Below are positions 41,616 to 53,757 of a stretch of DNA of 64,000 bases, piece after piece. The position numbers and the translations under genes are program-made. The stretch is from Lingula anatina (lineage: Eukaryota; Brachiopoda; Lingulata; Lingulida; Lingulidae). The notes under the pieces were generated by a model. The model was not told the origin of the DNA, did no database searches, and worked only from the letters and a program-made list of their open reading frames with translations. The stretch lies in the NCBI RefSeq assembly GCF_001039355.2, contig NW_019773614.1, positions 86,618 through 150,617 on the forward strand. The letters are read 5' to 3'. The first letter of the stretch is position 1; the number at the start of each line of letters is the position of its first letter.

Positions 41616-42053
41616 TCACTGGCCTTGTGTTGTAACTGTTACTTGCTCCCCCCGGGGCTCCTCTGCATCCCTCTGGAGCACCGTGAGGTAGATAGCTGGT
41701 AAATCATACCCCCCCTGTCTGTTCAGGTCTGGTTGTTTGGTCCTGATGTGTACAGCTTCTGCTATTTTTCTTTGGAATGTCCAGTTTTCCCTGTCTATCA
41801 CTTTCAGGCTGTCAAAGTCTATGTGGTGACCTGGATGTTTGCAGGTATGTTCTCCAAGGGCTGATTTCCAGTTGTTTTTGGCCACTGAGTCTTTGTGTTC
41901 TTTCATTCTTGTGGCTAATGGTCTTCCTGTCTCGCCAATGTATTCTCCTTGGCCTGATGATGGTGACTGACAGTCACAGAAATATTGGAGGTAATACCCA
42001 CATATTTTACAAGTTCTTGATAAAAAGAAAAACAGTAATTTGAATTTATACAT
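41616..42053 (-). mobile_element. Penelope-like element fragment with GIY-YIG endonuclease domain
   Basis: The minus-strand open frame reads YIGETGRPLATRMKEH, then SALGEHTCKHPGHHIDF, IDREN and KIAEAVHIRTKQPDLN, ending at 41616. This is the GIY-YIG endonuclease region found at the C-terminus of Penelope-like retroelement polymerases. The key Tyr-Ile-Gly, the Arg after it and the EA..I pattern are visible. No reverse transcriptase is readable upstream (towards 42500), so this is a 3' fragment. It lies about 180 bp after the last visible transporter exon, in opposite orientation. It could also be part of a related GIY-YIG-containing retroelement. Confidence 0.75.
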
Positions 42054-45000
42054 ACAGAGCTAATGAAACTGTTCTCTCAAAGATATATACGTGCTACTTC
42101 ATTATCACTGCAACTTTGCCAATCGACAACAGGACGGTTTTGCTGACTTTCTCCAGTCTGTCATTCCCACCTCATTCCCATCTCAAAGTGTAAAGGTGTT
42201 CTCGTTATGTTAGGGCATTTTTGCAGTTTCTTTTGTCGTTAGAGTAACACAGCACAAACCTCTTTCTTCCTTATCTGATGGTCGTGTACAGACGTTTTTT
42301 TTTAATAAATTTCTTGGAAAATTAGCCTTTCCATCACTTTTGTTTTGCTTTTGACAATTAAAGCCAATGAATCCCACCGCTATCTGCTTTCGTGGAAACT
42401 GTTGTTTGCTGTCTTTCAACCTCGCAATTTCTGAAGAAAGCAAAATGTAAGCCACCATTAAAAAGACGGCAGTGCCATATCTTTATGGATTATTTGAACC
42501 GCTAAACAAATGGAATGCATAATCTTTAATGACACTGTCATTCTTCAGACATTTTCAGGTATAGAGTCAGAACTTTTTACCCTTGCCAAAATGAGATGCA
42601 TTGGACAGCTTTTAAATATTTTGAAGGAATATTAAACTTGATTTCTTCTCAAATTTCTGTCTAATGCATCGTGAAAAATTATTACTCACCTACTTCTGTC
42701 TCAAAAAGAAGTAGGTTAACGGATCATTATAGTAACAAGAAAAAAATGGCGACATAAAAAGGTCCGTTGTCTTCCAGTTTAGGGAGGAAGTTGTGATTCT
42801 GTCTGGGTCCAAATGCCGCCTGCCAATGCCTTCAGCAGAAGAACAGAACCTGGTCTACAGGCCAGGTTGATATTCGTAAGGACAAAACCTTTACGAAATA
42901 ACCGCTGGGGTTTTCATTCATTTGGACATGGTAACCGGGTTACATGTTGGTGTCATATCTTTAAGCCCAACTGGGTCCAGAATACCACCACCTGCCCGGC
43001 CTTTTGAACATGCCGAATTTGGTCAGTCAATCTAGCTGGGGAATCATCTAGAACCCACACTTATATCATGAAAGTGCGTTTTCACAAAATCTTTTTGTGG
43101 TGACTGTATTCAAAACAGGTCTGAACTACAAAGGAAAACTGTTTCAGCAGACGAATATACTACAGGCTTCCAACATAAACCAGCCTGGGTTAAGTAGTTC
43201 GACTTCTTAACATTAATAAGATTGGCCTAGTTCTGAAACAGATCGAATGCACTGCCGAGGTGCCAAGTAGCTTTCAGTCTTATTGGAAATGCAATCTGAT
43301 TCTATAGTGTTCGTGGTATTCAAAAGAATCTTTCGCTTGCGCTGTTCAAACCAATTTGCCGTGAAAACAGCATTTCTGGCAAAATACCAAATGTTGTTAC
43401 ACAATGCTGCTTAGCACATTGCATTTTTCAATTTTTTGACGGCACCTGATTTTCACCGCTAGCTAGATCCGTTCACCTTTTCCCTTATTATAAAAGATTC
43501 ATCTACATGCCACCTGCGTCCTCTCCAAAAAAAAAAAAAAAAAATGGTAGAGGATCTAAACTTACACCAATGGAATAGCAACTGGATCGAATGTAACGGC
43601 TTGACAAGATCTACCAAAAACATAGGCACAAATTGTCCACTTAAATTTCAGGACACTTTGTTCTATGTGTTCTGAAAGTAACGCATAAGTGTTGGCCCTA
43701 GAAATGTGACATGTTCGAAAAAATTCGAAATACACACATGTAATTTTTGACACTATACGTTGTCTATTTTGTTAAAGATGAATAACCCCTATTCTTATAT
43801 GTAAAAAAAAAAAAAAAAAGAAAAAAACTTTCTATACTTATCAACTATTGATGAAGGTTAATCATACTCAGATGACTCACAGAGTTCCTGAAATGATGTA
43901 TTTTGCTTGTGTCAGAACGAGAATGAATGAGAATGAGTAAAAGTGAAAATTCTGAGGCAATTTGCTTGAACAGGTAAAGCCATAGATTGCCAGATAGCTT
44001 TCAGTCTGTTCACGCAAACAGGTTCTCAAGAATGGGCAGGCCAATCCAAAAAAAAAAAATCATTCATTGATTTTTGACTTGTTGAATAACGGCATCAAAC
44101 ATCCCTTCTATTCCCATATTCATGAATCTACAGCGTATCTTGAACGGTTCTACTCTGGTGAGGCCGGTTGTTTTTTAAATGCTCCACCTTTTTAAGAGAA
44201 TGGATAAAATATTTTCTCTACTTAAAAGCTGACTGTCAAAGTTATTCATGACTTTAACACCGATACAGACAATCATACATGTATAAATCTTACGAGACCC
44301 CCATTAAATATTGACGAAGGAAATGAAAGCAATGACAAGGCTTGTCAGGATTCAATATTTATCATCAAGAAAAATACATGTGCACAACTGAACCAAAAAT
44401 GTCAAAAAATTAGGCTAACGGATCATATGTACAAAGCTCTAAGTAGTTTGAATAAGAACGGAAATTTCACTGTGCACAATTAACAAAATAACATCAACAG
44501 ATAAAATACCATCATGTGAGCATATGACTTAGGCCTATCCTTTTGTTAGTCATTTTCTTTCATCAGTGCACGTTTATGTGTTGCCAAGTGACATTTCTCA
44601 AATCACCACTTGCAACATTCTACTGTTTTCTTCAAAAGAAAGTAAATCTAAATTTTGACACGAAAAGGAACTGGAGATTAGACGTTTTCTGCGTCGACTG
44701 AGTGTTCCAACTAATGCCCCCCACCCCCCCCCCCGAAAACGAAAGACAATACTAATGTGCTGCTAAAAAATCGTTATTACGTTAAACTTTATTCTTTTGA
44801 CTTTATATTTGATAGCAAATATCTCTGTGAATGTGCTTGATTTTCGCTGCCATTTTTTCTTGACATTTGTAGTTCAATTGATTTATCTTCAATTGCATAT
44901 TAAATGTTTGAACATTTCTATGACATTGCATGGAGCACTGCATAGTTTTGGCTTGTAAAAAGGAAATGAAAAATAATGAGACAACAAGAACATTCTTAAC

Positions 45001-46292
45001 GGAATTTACAGCAGGTTTGTTTCATTAATTTTGTTTCGTTCAAAAATTCTTGGAATCATCGTTCTCTTGTTGCTTTTCTTTGCAAACAGAACATTCAAAA
45101 ACACAAAAAATTTTGCTGATAAAAAAAATGAAGTGAGGAAGTAAGGAAATAGCCAGTTCGAGCCAGTTCGTGTGTATGGGCATGGCTTGCTAAAAAGCAA
45201 ATTTGGACAATATTTTACATCTTTGATCTAACTTGAAAGCTACACTCGCTTCATTGAGCAGTGCGGCGAACCGCTTGGAGTAGGTCCCATGGATTGCCAT
45301 GTGACATGGAGAGTTGGAAACCGTACAGAGATAACATCATGCAATTGCAAGAAAACCAACTAAACACTAATAAACAGGAAAACCAATTAAACTCTTACAA
45401 ACATCACATCTTTTCGGAGAAAATTGCACTGTGGATAACATGCTTGATCTCATTTGGAGATTAAAACACAGATCCGTATAACTATTAGTTACAGCGCACG
45501 TTCTGCCACTTTATGGCCACGTTGTTCTTAGTCCATCTTTGCTTTCACGCATAGACCAACGTGCTTGCTTTTGATTCATAGATAAAGATGTTGTCTTGAT
45601 CTACAAGGGTCTTTTAAAACTAATAAAATCTCGTAAATGAGCCAAAATGTTGCTTGGTAGTTGGATCATATATGATAATAATCAAACACAAGCCGAAAGC
45701 CTTTCATAACGTAAGCTTACGACTATCAACATCAGCTGCCACCAGCCACCCGTGAATAGGGACTAGAGGGGGGGGGGTCGATCTACCTGACAATGATAAG
45801 AGGGTCCTGGCCGCTATACCAAATGGCGGTCAGTGAGTTACAACATCTACTCACATCATCGATGAAGGCTTATGTCCAGGTAGGACCGAAGTGTTTCCTG
45901 ACAACTCTACCTATCCCCGGTTTGCGTCCCGTCAATAAACTTACAATCAGTGAATATTCGAAGTTAGAACTGCCAAAAACCAGATCGAACTGGGTTGAAT
46001 TTCCAATTGATAGTGGCTTGTATGATCAACTGGGATGCTCTTTATTCATAAATATCTTCATTTCTGGGAATGATTTATCGGTCTTGGGGGTTTCTAAACC
46101 CTTCTTCGATTAACAACGAGAACAACTAACATGCCAAATACTTTTTAATGATACTGAGAAAATCAAATGAGGGGAAATCAAATGCCTTGAATCAAACTTA
46201 TATTGCTCCTATTATTTTCCGTGGATCGTCTTTTAATTTGCATCTTTTTCATTTTATCCATTCAATCTCTTATTTATTGGTCTACTTATTTA
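42054..46292. other. Gene-poor DNA after the Penelope fragment
   Basis: No coding region recognised. Contains A-runs (about 43528-43545, 43803-43819), a C-run near 44719-44734 and a G-run near 45770. It may be transporter intron or intergenic sequence. Confidence 0.5.
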
Positions 46293-46637
46293 TTAAAGGC
46301 ATAATAACTCTTTGTATGAGACCTATATTTCACAATAAAAACCTCGTGAATAACTCATAGAAATATAATATATTCTGTTTTACCACAAAAACAGCAGTTA
46401 TAGCTTTTATTCTGATATTTAAACTTGTCTTTAGACCACGTGACCTCCATTGATGTCTGTACTCTGTTAAAATCTCTTAAGAGATTTTAACAAAAAACCA
46501 AACTTTTTAGAAAAAAACCAGGGACTAACTTTGAATGTAAAAATGGATTCATTAACCATTGGTAAGTATGGGAAAATTGTTGTTTACTCCAGGAAAATTC
46601 ATTTTTTGGCCGAAACGAAGAGTTATTATTGCTTTAA
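46293..46637 (-). repeat. Short inverted-repeat element (TTAA type), distant antisense copy
   Basis: The ends TTAAAGGCATAATAACTC and GAGTTATTATTGCTTTAA are flanked by TTAA. Its reverse complement matches the elements before CHAT genes A-C, including TCTTAAGAGAT, GGTCACGTG and TGGTAAAA blocks. It shows that the upstream element is a mobile repeat, not a private regulatory region of the array. Confidence 0.7.
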
Positions 46638-48226
46638 GTATACCGGTACCTTATAAAATCTCGATTTTGAAGATTAACGCCATAAGTCTCCTTTGTTTTT
46701 CAGTTTCTATGTCTGTCTTTTTAGGCATTTAGGCTTCCTTTTAGGCATTTAGGCATTTAGGCTTCCTTTTTGTGTTCACCTATTTCATTACCTTGCCTAC
46801 TGCTCTCTGATTTTTAACAGTAAATAGCTTTTTAACAGAAGGAAAACTGTAATTGACATCCCGAATTCATCACTTTAAACGCATCCGTATTGTTTGACTT
46901 CCTGCCTGCACACGTCAGTCATTTATTCAACCAATAAACCTTTAATGAATTAAAATAATATGATTATTGTTCGGCACTTGCTTTGGGTTTGTTAACACAT
47001 ACGGTGTTGAAAATCGATGCTAACGACCGTAATAACAGATCTGTTGTATCAGATAACGGATAGATTAAGAGTTATTTTCTTTCAAGGGAAAATGTCACTT
47101 TATACCCTGTGACGTTAATCTACATCAAATTAAAGAACAAAAATGAACACAGCAACCGCAATGTATTTTAAACCGGCGAGAGCAGTATTCTTTCGACGAA
47201 CGTTAAGTTGCAGTTTCTATTTAGCACATTACAATGTAGCAATACCAGATTGCATAAGCCCAATATATTTGACGTTTGAACGGATCCTAGTATAAGGATT
47301 TGTTTCATTCATATAATATATTCCGTATCACATCAAAGTATCAGTTCAAAAAATTATTCATACTGACACGGACACATGTGTATGGCAGTAAGATAAAGGT
47401 GCTATCACATTTAGTTAAGGCAAAAAACACTCCAGTGCAGTTACAAATACAAAACTGTACTAAAATAGTTTCCCATAACATCACGCCAAGTTATTAAATA
47501 GGATTTAGGTAAACCACATCAAAAGACGCTTCCACGTTTAGACGCCGTTTAATATTGCCTTTGAGGATGCATCAAACGTTACAGAATATTTTATTACTGA
47601 GTGACGTACACAAAACACGCAATGACTATTAAAAGAGCCTAACTGTTCTCTGCGTCAGATTTCATAAGATTTAACAATAAGCTAAGACATCATAGACCTA
47701 CAGTCTCCGTGCGTAAAGAATAGCTAGATTTGCCTCTGATGAATTAATCAGGGGATCGACAAGTGCATCACAGCCTAGCAGCGTAGGTACTACACGTAGC
47801 GAATTGTGAAGGGCACAACCCTTCATCCATTTCCATGTTTGACAGGTTTCTACAAAATACCGACAATTATGATAAAACAGCCTCCGCACGTTTTACTAAA
47901 ACGCCTTATAATTGACTCGGAAGACACAATCAATAGAAAGAATATGAATCAAAAATTAGCGGCGCAAAAATACTACGCAATACAGAATATAAAAAGCATT
48001 TCATTTTCCAGGCCACTTTTGATGGACTATTATACTACAAATTTGATCACTGTGGCATAATTCCTAACGTAAAAAGGCGCTAATAATTTGCCTAATAATT
48101 CGTCAATGAATAGAAACATCATTATTTAGTCACCTCATTATCAGTTCAAACAGAGTATACCAAAAGGCAAACATCAGTTGCTTCGCTCCCATTAGCATGT
48201 TGAATTTGTTGTATCTCACATCTATA
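46638..48226. other. Gene-poor DNA
   Basis: No gene seen. It contains a short local repeat of AGGCATTTAGGC and TTCCTTTT units near 46722-46770. Confidence 0.5.
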
Positions 48227-48740
48227 AGAGCGCATTCTCATCGAGTTAAGCCAGGCTTTACAAAGCCGATGACCTAAAAATGGCGGACGTACATGAAAGA
48301 AAACCGCCTAATCTTTTAATAGCCTCTCCGCCTCCCCACACGTCGTCCCTGCGGGGTACAGTAATTAAATCTCGGTGAATATCTCTGGTGATATTATCTC
48401 CGTAGATAGTCGACTCATTGCTGCTCTACGGGCCAATTCATTCCTTTTTCGTCTCTGTTTCGACAGATAATAAAACAGAAGAGCTTTTTTCCTTCGATCG
48501 CCTTCAGCCGCCATGCTTTCTTTACCACGAGTTTAACTGATGAGCATGCGCACTTAATATTTCTCAGGTAGCTTCCGCATGTCGAACGGAGCCGAGATTT
48601 AATTACTGTACCCCGCAGGGACGACGTGTGGGGAGGCGGAGAGGGTATTAAAAGATTAGGCGGTTTTCTTTCATGTACGTCCGCCATTTTTAGGTCATCG
48701 GCTTTGTAAAGCCTGGCTTAACTCGATGAGAATGCGCTCT
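48227..48740. repeat. Fold-back element with 149-bp near-perfect inverted repeats
   Basis: Left arm 48227-48375 and right arm 48592-48740 are reverse complements with one mismatch in 149 positions, around a 216-bp interior. Outer ends read AGAGCGCATTCTC. The arms include AAAATGGCGGACG and CCTGCGGGGTACAG. No transposase frame. Target duplication unclear. The near identity suggests recent insertion, or arms kept alike by gene conversion. Confidence 0.9.
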
Positions 48741-51039
48741 AAAGAAGCTCTTGTCTTCGAACAGTGCTAATGTTATTCGATGGTATCCATGCGTCCATAC
48801 ACGAAAAACAGCATAATCACACTTATCCATGTTACTGAGTTGAAAACAGACTATCAGATGAAGCTATTAAATAAGGTAACTGCACAGGCACAGAAGCTAA
48901 GGGTTTGCCATTTCTCTAAGATAAAGCAAGTATTATATAAATAATACTTTACTGTAGATTTAAACCAGACTTAAACCAGATTTAAACCAGGACAAAAAAT
49001 ATATATAGACATTGAATTTTATTGATTATTACATTTGTTTTGAAAGGCTGAAAGGTTCATATGAACCGAACGTCGGAGGAGCGTGGATTCAAGTTCAGCC
49101 GTGTCAAATTCAGCGGACATGACAAACTGCACCTTCTTCATATTTTGGCCGTTAAATGAAATACTTACTTGACCTTCTCATCTGCCCCGTTTATATACAA
49201 CACAGAAAACAAGCAGAAAATCCGTTCAAATATCATTTTTCGGATAATACGCAACGATGTATTTTGGAATTTCTCTAAGTTCTTCTTGAAACTATATGAC
49301 GGTATTTGGCAAGTTTTTGTGGCAAAAAAATGACTTAAAATGCATCTTTAACTGGCCGTGTTTTGGTATGACGGCTGACATGTGTCCCTGCGTGGCTTTG
49401 GTACTCATCAACAGCTAAAACTGGCAGACCGGTGACTTTGCACGATCGCAAAACTCCTAACAAATGTTAAAGCAGAGTGATAATTCATAGCCATTCTTCC
49501 ATATTTGCAATTAAAGAAATGAGATTAGGGGCTTAGAGTGTAAAAAACAGAAAACCATGTAAACCTTTAACGGAAAATGGTCCGTCTGAAAGCGCATGCA
49601 AACCACACTGCATCATCAGTTTTGGACAGAGTCACACAGGCTGTCAGCATTAAGAGATTTTGTTGTTCTTGATATATATATCATACGTATAAATAATAAA
49701 CGAAGACTTTAGAATACAGACACGCAGGCATTGGGCTATCTGCTTCCTTGTTTTAGACATGGCCAAATAAATTGTCCATGCTTTAGAAAAGTGGACCGAT
49801 GTAACGTGACAGAGAGTCCCCCATAACAGAGAGACCGCTTCTCATTCATTTGTACAGGTGAGCCTCGCCCAAGATTTTGACCCACTTTGGTCAAACTAAC
49901 CCTAACCATTATAAATATATGGAGGGCTGACTTTCTGTTATACGGTCCCTCAGTTTCGTGACACCGGCCCACATCCACTTGGTTTCGACGGCGTTTTACC
50001 TCACGTTTTAAAACTCATGCATTGATGGAACTACAACAGGAGGGACTAACATGAGACGTGCTTAAACATGGGTGGCGGGGATACTGGTATGTTAAAAAAT
50101 CAAAGCCATTGACTCGGGAATTACCACTTTGGGATTCATCAAATATATGTTTGCCGAAAAGATATTCGAGCATTTTCGCGGTAATATCCTAGGGAACAAT
50201 GTTCCGAAGTGAAAATACTTTTGAAATTCTGCTGAAACTGTCTATCGGTAAATTTGAGAGACACGAATTGTATTGCACTTTAAGGTCTTGAGGTTTTGTC
50301 ATTAACAACCTGTCTCTAGTTACACGCAGTCACGTTTTAAAACATACTTTATAAGTTAAGGCTTAGTTCTTAGAATATTGAAATGTGGACAATATGCAGC
50401 TCTATATAGGCCTACTAGTTGGCAATTTAAAGGGACTTTATCGCAAATGATCTTTAATTGATCCAAGTTGAGAAATGGCATAGAACCTGGATAAAATTTG
50501 AATAGGAGCGGGCGGGCATTTCCCGGTCAAAAGGGCGTAAATTCAGCCCCAACACTCCATACTCGGCCTTGCTATGGTAAATACAACTGGAATCTACCCG
50601 GTTCAAAGTTGCTGACCGGTGCTTGCGTGGGGTAGGCGAAAGATACTTGATTACGTAATTTGCTCATTTTTTAAAATAATTTTGTAAAAAATCCTTACAC
50701 TCGTAAAAACACGAACCGCTCTAAATAAAAATGTGTCATTACAACTGCCAATTGTCTTGGGATATGGTAGAGGCTCGGTCTTGGCGAAAGATTATTTCGA
50801 ACTCCACTATCATCATTAATTAAACCTCTCGGACAAAGGCAAAGACGCAATGTGGCTTTGTTAAGGCGGTGGTAACCATACAGATGACATGCCGCACTAG
50901 CAGCATAAGAACACCTGAGATTAATCATTATGCATATATATATTATATCAAACTTAAGATTATGCGCATTTCGTTGATGGACTAAAAACCATGTGCAGTG
51001 GACCACTATCTACTCTTTAAATAACCACCTTTAGCACAA
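48741..51039. other. Gene-poor DNA
   Basis: AT-rich sequence without a recognisable gene, RNA or repeat. Confidence 0.5.
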
Positions 51040-51850
51040 CAGATGAACCAGGACTCGAACGTGTTGTCGTAAACAAGACCACCTTGGGACAAACACGTAA
51101 CATAGCAATTAAGTGTTAGTCATTTTAACGGACAAAATGAAAAATACCCTCAGCATTGTGAAACATTACATCCTACAGATATGCCCTTCTTCAAAAGCAA
51201 ACAACAAAAAGATAAAGAAAATAAGTTTAAGGTTCTTAGCAAGCTTGCTCAGAACGACACATCCACGTTAGGTGGACCCATCATGGAGGAATGGAAACTA
51301 AACTAATGGGTGCGTTAAGCACGGCGTCGTAAAGATTGCCGATTTATTTATTTTTTTCTTTTTGAAATAATTATCTTCCGTCAGAAAAATAAGAAAGTGA
51401 GCAATGCCAGTAACGAACGCAATCGATTAAGTACACATGTACGAGTAAGAAGGAAGAGAAAGAGCTTAACAGCTGTTCCAGGCCTGGTGCGTCTTATCGT
51501 AAACATGACCATCCATGAAATGGACATTATATAACAGCCAACTGTTGGTCCATTCAACGGATTTTCAGACATAATTTCTCTTCTTCAAAAAGTAAACAAA
51601 ACAAAACAAAGACAAGAAGAGGAGTTGAACATCCTCAGACAACTTGCTGGAAACGGTCACTCCAAGTTAAATAGATCCATCTTGACTGGCAACGAGACTG
51701 AACTATTGAACACAAAAACCTTTTAATGCCCACAACGACATTTAAACATAATTACCAATATTTTTTTCTTTTTTATTACTATCTTCCGTCAGTAAAAAAA
51801 AACGACGAGAAGTACTTGTAACGAAACCCAGTTGACTAAGTACACATGTA
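51040..51850. repeat. Diverged tandem duplication, unit about 408 bp
   Basis: Blocks recur in the same order about 400-410 bp apart: TCGTAAACA(A/T)GACCA, CTTCTTCAAAA, ATCTTCCGTCAG (51373 and 51781) and AAGTACACATGTAC. The two units are clearly diverged, with indels. Noncoding in all frames; nature unknown. Confidence 0.6.
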
Positions 51851-51905
51851 CATGTACGAGTAAGAAGTACAATAAGACTAGACATCGTAGCTACATGTAT
51901 ATATA

Positions 51906-51930
51906 CAGAGAGAGAGAGAGAGAGAGAGAG
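51906..51930. repeat. (GA)n microsatellite
   Basis: Pure AG/GA run. Confidence 0.95.
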
Positions 51931-53476
51931 CGTTTCGTTTATTACCGAAGACATGGTAATATCAGAGGTTGTCGTAGTAAATGTGAGGTAACATCCGCTC
52001 TCTATTTACAAAAATAAAAACATCGTAAAATAACAACTGCCAATATGTATATAATCTGTACATGGCATTTTGATGAATATTTCTTAAAATCTCCGAAGTA
52101 CGAAAGACGAGATCATGGGAAACCCAAGGTGATGACAAAATTCGTACTTGTTTTGTCGCACTTTGTCATTTTTCTAAACCTTTAAAGATTACCCCAGGGT
52201 GTAATGCCATGTCAGGGCAATCTAGAATAGTTCTGTCCTGTGAAATGTGATGATTATCTCGATGGCAAATGTCAGTGGTTGACCGGTGACAGGTAAACAT
52301 GTTATTTGTGGGCTAAATTGGCATTTTCATTGGGTAATCCATGTCATGCAATCTATCAGTCAACAACCCACTTTGTAACTCCAATACACGCACAATACAT
52401 AATGTTTAACTTCTTATTTCACTTAAAGGGCTACACGAGTTGAGATTCGGGTAAAATTTCCATGTTGTTTTGTAATGTGATTACAGCCAAGTCGTTTGAG
52501 GCTACTTAATTTTGTAAATCAAATGAATGGCGTTATGCCAGTAAGAATGTGCCTGTAAATAGCCAGATAGGACTAATTTTGTGTTATTATGTAAAATAAT
52601 AGCATGCTACTTTAGGATTAGTGAAACTGAGATTTCACCCACATCGCAAATCATTTGCTTGGTACTTAAAGTTTAACCAATATCTGCTCATTTTGACAGA
52701 GGCAATGTCAATAATCACAAGAAGTCTGTTCCAAGACTACATGCAGCGTATCTTGTATCTTGTTAGTTACATTCACGTCTCTATTTTTAACCACGGAAAC
52801 GAGTTTTTGGTCTTCATATTTCATTTAACACATTATCCTCTTATCCAGATTTCCCTCAGAAAAGTGTTACATTGTAATTGCACCTTCCCGCGCCTTCATC
52901 GGCCGTGCTTATAGGAAGGCATGGCACAGAAGTACCAACAGCCACTGTTGTCATCTACGGTGTATATTACTTTGCCCACACGCATCTGTTCACTTCCCCT
53001 TAATTTTACCTTGAACGACGAAAAAGTTCCCGAGAGAGTGCATTTCTTCTCAAATTTTACGGTCTTGACTTGTCAATTTCCACAGACTCATTCGCCGACA
53101 ATGAATTAAATGTTTCATTTTTTTTCTCAAATTCCTAGTAGTGCCATGCCGCGGTAAGAGGTCCTTTCAGTGTTTCTAAGAAATGTACCTACGCTGCCAC
53201 TCTGCATGTCGACACTTAAAATGAAGCACAATTTGCAAATCTAGAAACAAACCTTACAGTTATGAAAAAATATCAGTAGAATTTTTCATGCTGATCCCCC
53301 TCCCACCGTAACCCCCCCCCCCCCCCCCCCCCCCCCCGCCATGCCAGTGTAAATATACGGCGCTTATCGGTACACAACTTGTATTATCCATTGTTATAAT
53401 CAGAGCAGTTCATTTATTAATGACTTGTTTAGTGGCCCCTAGTTCTGATTAGTAATCAGACTTAATTTCGCTCTTT
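51931..53476. other. Gene-poor DNA
   Basis: No gene recognised. A long C-run at about 53311-53337 interrupts it. Confidence 0.5.
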
Positions 53477-53757
53477 CACAGACGGTCAGCCGCAGTTTGT
53501 CAGCAAATACATGTGCCAAGTTTCAAATTTATATTCAAATTATTACCAGTGATTACATGCATTACAGTCGACAAGGAATTATTGAAGAAATCTGCGTGGG
53601 CATGTACTGCTANATATCACAGACGGTCAGCCGCAGTATGTCAGCAAATACATGTGCCAAGTTTAAAATTTATATTCAAATTATTACCAGTGATTACATG
53701 CATTACAGTCGACAAGGAATTGTTGAAGAAATCTGCGTGGGCATCAGCTGCTACTAT
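53477..53757. repeat. Near-identical 141-bp tandem duplication with one ambiguous base
   Basis: Units begin at 53477 and 53618 with CACAGACGGTCAGCCGCAGT and differ at only a few positions. An N at 53613 lies right at the junction, which suggests an assembly or consensus problem. Confidence 0.85.

Noticed and set aside
45793-46113. 106-codon open stretch that might be a transporter exon
   Set aside because: Translation has no SLC22 motif and no fitting splice sites at the required phase.
51040-51080. GGACTCGAACG resembling the T-arm of a tRNA
   Set aside because: Neither strand gives the D-arm, anticodon arm and acceptor stem in the right order.
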